From Ascidia mentula (taxonomy: Eukaryota; Chordata; Ascidiacea; Phlebobranchia; Ascidiidae), in the NCBI GenBank assembly GCA_947561715.1, contig OX387197.1:8987001-9051000 (forward strand): DNA of 64,000 nt. The letters run 5' to 3'. The position numbers and the translations under genes were made by a program. Shown piece after piece: positions 49,081 through 64,000 of the stretch. The notes beneath the pieces were generated by a model. The model was given only the letters and a program-made list of their open reading frames with translations, searched no databases and was not told where the DNA came from. Each line of letters opens with the position of its first letter. Position 1 is the stretch's first letter.

Positions 49081-51020
49081 TGTCACCAGGCTCGCACAAC
49101 ATGCGATAAAAATGAAAAAATGGCGGTACTGCGAGGGGTCAGCGTCGAAATGTGACATTCCGAGTTATCGTTCCTGTTCACTTCTTAACGTTCCGCGACC
49201 AAATTCAAGACCAAGTTGCACATACTGCAGGCTCAGAAGGGCAATGTTTTTGTACAAGTGTTCTTTAGCAATGTTTCTTCACAATACAAGTGGTGGGACG
49301 GAACGGTGTTACTGTTTTTGTGATGACAAGTGGTGCATTGTACACGGGTATAGTAAAAAAACGTTTGATTTAGTTTAATGGTTTGGTTTGAGAATGCTAG
49401 CAAGAATCAGGAAAATCCATCCTAATCCGGATTAACATGCAGGCCGTCTAAAGCAACTTTTATTTGAAATTGGCGAAGATCCGGAATAACAGAAAGAGAT
49501 ACGGATCATTTGTAGCTCCAAGTTTGCACAAATTAGGCAAATTTCCCGATAAGCCGAATCTAGATTAACCGAGTTCCACTGTATTTTCAAATTGAACGTC
49601 GCCGAAAGTTACAAAACTGACGTATGGTATGAACGCCATTATTACCTGAAGACTATAGGCTATTACGTGAATAAAACGTTGACATTTGTCGAACATGGTG
49701 TTTACGACTAATCTCAACATTAATATGCTACGTATAAAGGACCTGAATGTGACTACCTTTACACGTCGATCTTAACGTAACTATAGGCTAAGATTTTTTT
49801 TAAGTTACAGGTTTTTGGAAAACCCGTCTCAATCTAACTATACTTTCTTATAGAATATGATGGCATTTTTGCAAGCGCCATAAATTACCAATGAAGTAAC
49901 TCAACAGGGAACATGAAGTCGATTAAAGTTTCCTGGTTATTGACACTTTTGATCGTCTGCTTTCTGCATTTTAATTTACCTCACGCAGAGTCTCGCCCTT
50001 GATTTGGCAATCCACTAACTTCATATACTTATTCATCGCCTTCGCTTCGGTTCCAGTCAGCGTATCGTTTTTTTTTATTGTCTGATAAAGCGTATTCGTT
50101 GGAACAAGCAAAACTTCAGAACAATTCATACTATTTTAAACATAGTTGTTTATTTAGTTGTTGTTTGCCGTTAGAACGAAGATATCCGCGAAATAATGTC
50201 CAAGGAAACCCAGTGTAGGAATAATTAGTCTCAGCTTAGTTGGCAAGATTGTCACACATAGTTCAATAGTGTGAAAATTTAATTTATTGATGGTTATAAA
50301 ACATTATTTACATATGGAGCGAGAGGTGCTTTTGTTGATACAGTGGTTTCCAATCTTTTTCGGTTTGCAGCTCGGCATAAACTTGCATACTAAAAAAGTT
50401 AAGGAATATAGAGAAACTGTTCGCGACAAATTGGTGCATTTGAAAATGCGTCCCAAGATAGCACTCGATCAAAAATAACCACCTAAATAAAATAACACAG
50501 ATACACTTTGCCCCTTTTGTGCATAAAAAACATACATTTTTTAAAAGTTCCGCGAGTGGCGCCGTTGCACCTCTTCCCGGGAAAAAAACGTGTTCTTTCT
50601 TTTCCGATCGAAGTTGTTTGGACAAAGGCGGTAGTTACATCGTCTGTGGACATTCAAAACTACTTTGCAAATAGTCATTTAAACACTTCCTTTTAAGGTA
50701 CAGTCCATGTTTTTGATGTGGTGGTATTTTTTTGTGATACTCTTGTATTTCTCTAAAATGCTTCTGTAGTTTGATTTGCGTCATCTGTAAATTTACGGAG
50801 ACCAATGCCTGCATGTGTATGTTACAAACTTACATCATTCCCATAAGTACCAGATTTTTTCCCATAAATGTGAAGGTCCTTTATCCACAAAAATATTTCA
50901 TGCAAATTACAAATTTTCCAATCTGGGCAGCAGTCATCAATGGACAAAATATAAGTTGGCAAAATTTTTTGATCCTTTTCTGGCAACATCCCAACTATGC
51001 GGGGAATTAATTCATAGTTT
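49081..51020. other. Intergenic stretch between PAIP1 and vasa
   Basis: No gene recognised. Around 49560-49582 the sequence AACCGAGTTCCACTGTA resembles the terminal repeat and TA flank of a pogo/Tigger-like element, but the partner end was not found. Confidence 0.45.
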
Positions 51021-51028
51021 TTTTGCAG
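51018..51028 (+). promoter_or_regulatory. Splice-acceptor-like site just before the vasa start codon
   Basis: TTTTTTTGCAG ends 22 bp before the vasa ATG. It fits either the end of a 5' UTR intron or a spliced-leader trans-splice acceptor, which tunicates use widely. Confidence 0.4.
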
Positions 51029-51050
51029 TTTTTGTATTTTAAATTTAATC

Positions 51051-57891
<6,841 letters not shown>

Positions 57892-59001
57892 GCATTGTAT
57901 TTCTCCCTTCCCGAAACAGCGTTCACCTTCTTTTCATGTCACTTTTTGTTTCACTCGTGTACAGCACATTCGTTTCTTCCGTGTTATGTTCCTTAGTGTT
58001 AGGCGTGATTTTTGCTTCTCACACAACAAAAAACAACCGCACATACCACTGTCGCAATGCTCTGAATACTGCAACGTACATTGGCCCTATGTGGCATGAT
58101 GCGCTGTGATTTGCTCTACACAGCGACGTGTTTACTTTTGGCAGCACTGGACTGGCTCTATTCCGCGATTTCACTGTGACAAACATCACCCTCAACTGCA
58201 GCCGAAGGCTTCGCATTATTCAAGTGCAATAAACGTTAGAATGCTCGCTTTCTAAAAGTTTATCTGCCTTCAAATGCGAGCCTTTGGCTGCATCTCCTTA
58301 TATCACAGCGGAGGAAAAACAAAATCGCGCCAAGTGGGAGCAGTTCGGTGCAGCCAAAGGCTTGCATTTGGAGGTAGAGTTCGCATTATTCCTGTGTTCA
58401 ACATTTCTTTTTAATAAACAACAAAACTGGTGGATATTTGGTTAAGATGCCTGCAAATGAAACGACAGTTTCCTTTCGTTGGTGATGAATGGGAAAGAAG
58501 TAAAAAACAAAATTTTACCATGCTAACCAGCAAAAGATAAAACCCAAAATTGGACAACTCTTTAAAAAACAGAAAGACGTGACTATTTTGTGGAAGCATT
58601 ATTATCCCCGAAGCAAACGTTCGCACAGCAAGGTAAACCCAATTTCGGCAACAGCGACCATTTGCAGAATTTCGAGTATTTCCGATTGGCAACGGCGAGT
58701 GCACGAGGAAACCGAAGTGTCTCCCGTTGCAACTTTGCATAATGACACTTAACGCTTTCCACGTAGGGAGGCATGCGGTAAACAGTAACATTTAATCTGG
58801 AGCAGCGTTGCTTCAGTAACACCGATGGATGAAAAGGCGCATAATTAATCCCTGTGATTTTCGGGAGTATACAGTGAAGGATGAACAATTGAACTATTAA
58901 GGAAGTAATCTCACGTTAAACATACAGTGGCCTTCGCGAATTAAACACAAGTAACATATTGTCATGGCTTGTAGTTCATCAACTTAATGAGGGCAGTAGG
59001 T
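57892..59001. other. Vasa 3' region and intergenic spacer
   Basis: Presumed vasa 3' UTR, with AATAAA at 58228-58233 (337 bp past the stop) and a second one near 58412. No gene is recognised before the CIMAP2 stop at 59002. Two related blocks with GCAGCCRAAGGCTT lie at 58198 and about 58349. Confidence 0.45.
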
Positions 59002-61269
59002 TTAGGCAGAAGAAGGGGCTCCATTGTTGGCTCGCTGCTTGCGTGGTCTTGCAGAACCGACAAGAAATACACGATCAGATAAAGGAACATCCTTTGCTCG
59101 AACCCTTTCCCTGAAATTAATGTGAAGCGTTTGCGTCAATTATTATCGGGCATTAGGACACGACCGTGAATCAAAACGACTTCATTCTTACTTCATGTAA
59201 AAATCTTTCTCTCGCGAATAAAATCTCGGTTGGGTCGAATTAAACACGTGACAACTTCCGTAACGATGCTGGGCTTCGGACCAGCGTTGGACATTGTACC
59301 GACCAGCTCCAACCGGATTCTAAACAATAAGCTTGTGAAAGCATTTTAATCAACGACTGTGTCTTGTTGGCATGTTATGACACAGGAATACGATACATGC
59401 GTATCAGTACTGTGATGTGGAATGAAACATAAGACGAACGACGCACACGCACATAACACGATTAATATTAAACGGACCGTGTTTCCAGTGAAGAACTTGT
59501 TGGCACGTTTGTCTGATCGTTCTGCCGACGAAAGAAAGGGCGGCAAATTTCGCATTTCTTTCGACTTTTTATCGGTAGAATAGCTGTTGGGGGCTGGACT
59601 CGTTGGTCGCCTGGGACACTGTGAAAGTGTGCAGCAATACACTCTCTCAGGCGGCTGGTCGGGATATTGTCTCACCTGCGGGGAGTTAAATCTTTGGTAA
59701 TTTTGTCATTGATGTCATTGATTCAGTACTTTAACGTCAAAGTGATTAGCAAAGTCAAGCCCACAACAATAGTATTACACATACATCTGAAATTGTTGAT
59801 TTAAACATTGACAAACCTTTCCGAATTGTCCGTGTTTTTTCCTGTGCTCATTATCCCAAACGTTCAGAAATGATGATAGGTTATACTCACCTGGGCCCAG
59901 GTCATTAGCAGTCTAAAAAATTTCCATTGTTAAACAACGAATGTATCCTTAAAAATTGTGCCTATAAATATTTTGCACTTACCACAACAGCATAATGGCC
60001 AGTCTTGTGTGCTTTGTTTCTTTCACCAGTGAACAGATCATAAGGCCCTCGTTTGCTGACTACTTTGTTGAGAATTTGCTCAGTAAAGCTCTCTTTTTCA
60101 TATCGGCCAGGAGCGAGTTCACATCCAACAGTAGGCAGTGAGCGTGGTGTAGATGACCCTAGAACACAATAACCAAACATAAATTTCAGCAAGAAAAGCA
60201 TCATTCAGCTAAGGTACAGACAGATTAATATGTGTTTTTTTCCAATTAAAGCATTATCGTTGTTTTAATGTACTGGATTCCAAGTTAACCAACCTGAACA
60301 AAATTTATCAACAGGCTGGGTATCAGTTAACTGCTTATACCTGCATCTAACATTCCCACAATGCTAGCTGATTTTGCTTGTTTTTCCTCCAATAGTGCTG
60401 ATGGTGCACCACCTTTACCATAAGTCCCTGGCCCTGGTGTTTCACTCTGAAAAATATTTCGATAAAAAAGCTTTTGATGTTTTACATGAAAAAGAAGCTG
60501 CTTACAGAAAAACGATTGCGAAATCTTTGTTCACGAGTTGCACAAATTCCTCTTGTACTTGAAGGTTTTCTTTCCAATGAATCAATAAAATCTAGCTGGT
60601 TTACATTGTATGTACCAGGGCCCAACTTTCGCTTTTGTTCTTTTTTCTTCAACCATTGTTCACTAAAAACATGATACAAACAGAAAATAATTGGCGAGTT
60701 TGTTGTGTCAAGTGCTAATGACCATACTTACCGGTACAGTAAGTGTGGTATGCTTGCCAAACGCATTGTTTCATAGGCTTGCTGCCATCCAGGTCCTGAC
60801 GAACGCTCTTCAACAGACTTTTCATTAAATCCACCAACATCAACATGATATGTCCCAGGTGCCAACCTGAAACACAATTATCTTGCAAAAAAAATTTCGT
60901 GCAAATAATTTGCAAAGCTAAGGAAAGATCCACATTATTCTAAGTTATTACTTTCTTTGAAGGTCATCAGTGGACTTTTTGCAATATGGCACTTGTGTAA
61001 ATGTTCCAGGAGCTTTGTTTTGAGGATGAACTCCAGACACATCAAACCTGCATGAAAAGCATATTACAGAATTTAAGTGAAATTCCCAGTGTGAGTTGAT
61101 TTAATGTCATATGATGGAAAATATTAGTGGAATTTATTGCCACACCAACTAAAGTAATTTTACCACAGGAAATTGTACAAATCATTTAGACAAAATTAAA
61201 ATTGAAAACATAGGCCTACCTTGCAGTCTGTGTGCCAAAGGGAGCCCCTTGAAATAACTTAGTTGCCAT
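59002..61269 (-). CDS. CIMAP2: Ciliary microtubule-associated protein 2 / LEXM homologue with sperm-tail PG repeats, 10 exons
   Basis: Exons: 61269-61220, 61047-60952, 60866-60732, 60662-60506, 60446-60341, 60158-59983, 59912-59817, 59675-59478, 59319-59192 and 59110-59002, joining in phase to 416 aa, about the length of vertebrate LEXM (C1orf177). The start MATKLFQGAPFGTQTARFDV and the following APGTF...PYCKKS are LEXM-like. Repeated PGxY units (APGTYHVD, LGPGTYNVN, GPGTYGKG, APGRYEKE, GPGEYNLS, GAGRYNV) are the sperm-tail PG-rich (STPG) repeats shared by ODF3/SHIPPO proteins, which line axonemal or sperm-tail microtubules. An acceptor-like TTTTTAATCAG lies 6 bp before the ATG. An X-box match is 256 bp upstream. 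The gene is head-to-head with DPYD. Confidence 0.8.
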
Positions 61270-61524
61270 TCTAAACTGATTAAAAATTCTTTACCTATGG
61301 CTACATGTTTGGCAAATTTGCCTAAAATTTTGTAAATATTAGCATATTTATTGCCACTGTCTGCATAATTTATGCTTGTTTATTGCTATTTACAAGATCT
61401 ATACACCAACCTAGCGGAAAACGTTAGTTTAAAATTATTATTCAATACAGTTTCAAACAATAGCCACTGCGGTTCCTATTTGCCAACACAAGCGCAACAA
61501 AAACGGCGTTCTTGTCCAAATACT

Positions 61525-61538
61525 GTTGCAATGGCAAC
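61525..61538. promoter_or_regulatory. X-box (RFX site) between CIMAP2 and DPYD
   Basis: GTTGCAATGGCAAC differs in one base from the palindrome GTTGCCATGGCAAC. It lies 256 bp upstream of the CIMAP2 start and 319 bp upstream of DPYD. Ciliary genes are known RFX targets, so it probably serves CIMAP2. Confidence 0.6.
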
Positions 61539-61735
61539 TCGTACGCTTGGCCAGTCAAGCAACAAAAGTACATGACGTCATGAAGTGCAGTGGAGCGATA
61601 CAACATCTGATTGCTTGACGTCTACAGGAAGGAAACTTGTTTAAACATAATAGGCTTTGCGGTACTGCAAGCGATAGTAGGTGCCTGACCATCAACAAAG
61701 CTTTGCGGTGTTACTTGGAAGTCGTTTTGTGCTTC

Positions 61736-61760
61736 CGTGCACGCACGCACGCACGCACGT
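61736..61760. repeat. (ACGC)n microsatellite
   Basis: Run of CACG/ACGC units in the shared 5' region of CIMAP2 and DPYD. Confidence 0.8.
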
Positions 61761-61856
61761 GCTGTTCGGTTTGCACGAGGCAAAGTCAGCTGACTGTTCA
61801 ATTGTGTTTTTATTGTTTCAGTTTAGCTTGTAACGGAGACTGGGTAAGAATTGAAA

Positions 61857-64000
<2,144 letters not shown>

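Noticed and set aside
49415..49582. Pogo/Tigger-like MITE
   Set aside because: Only one plausible terminal repeat with a TA flank was found; the other end could not be located.
50287..50625. Overlapping ORFs of 63 and 105 codons upstream of vasa
   Set aside because: No recognisable domain, and both strands are open by chance in this stretch.
58411..58888. Minus-strand ORFs of 101 and 126 codons between vasa and CIMAP2
   Set aside because: They overlap each other in different frames and show no family features or splice context. Probably chance.

Overview
The window is animal nuclear DNA: AT-rich, with intron-containing genes, GT-AG and a few GC-AG introns, and chordate-type proteins. I infer a tunicate, most likely Ciona or a close relative. 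The reasons are the compact introns, the zinc-knuckle-bearing Vasa, the many hAT-like MITEs and the chordate orthologues. No search was run. Gene models were built by hand from reading frames, splice sites and intron phase.

Left part (1-23648). A C2H2 zinc-finger gene on the minus strand runs off the left edge (40-2077, seven exons seen). A MITE-rich stretch follows, then a complete DHRS11-type short-chain dehydrogenase on the minus strand (5263-6433). After a gene-poor 4 kb come two ciliary genes in tandem on the plus strand: CFAP141 (10725-11087) and TSNAXIP1 (11312-14919). Next are a single-exon RRM/Gln-Gly-rich RNA-binding protein (15585-16169, minus) and a 14-exon minus-strand gene (18651-21806). 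That last gene encodes an unusual fusion: a degenerate Rab-like GTPase domain, a helical linker and a TKL/RIPK-like protein kinase.

Middle (23657-44573). A single 20.9-kb inverted-repeat element is bounded by a perfect 8-bp target-site duplication (AAGGTAGT). Each arm has about 250 bp of outer single-copy terminal repeat followed by a tandem array of a 205-bp unit: about 59 copies on the left, about 21 on the right and inverted. The core of about 3.9 kb (36017-39946) holds a PHD-finger-like ORF, a cluster of CRE palindromes, unassigned ORFs and a decayed LINE reverse transcriptase. This is the most striking object in the window: a giant foldback-type element whose terminal repeats are satellite arrays.

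Right part (44582-64000). PAIP1 (45102-49080, with a PAM2 motif and MIF4G domain) starts about 0.5 kb from the element. It is followed by vasa/DDX4 (51051-57891, 25 exons, six CCHC knuckles each on its own exon). Then comes the sperm-tail PG-repeat protein CIMAP2/LEXM (59002-61269, minus), head-to-head with the first five exons of DPYD (61857 to past the right edge).

Three of the genes (CFAP141, TSNAXIP1, CIMAP2) are axonemal or ciliary. X-box (RFX-site) matches lie upstream of CFAP141 and CIMAP2. Vasa and PAIP1 both act in mRNA translation and germline regulation, but nothing in the sequence shows that the neighbours work as one pathway.
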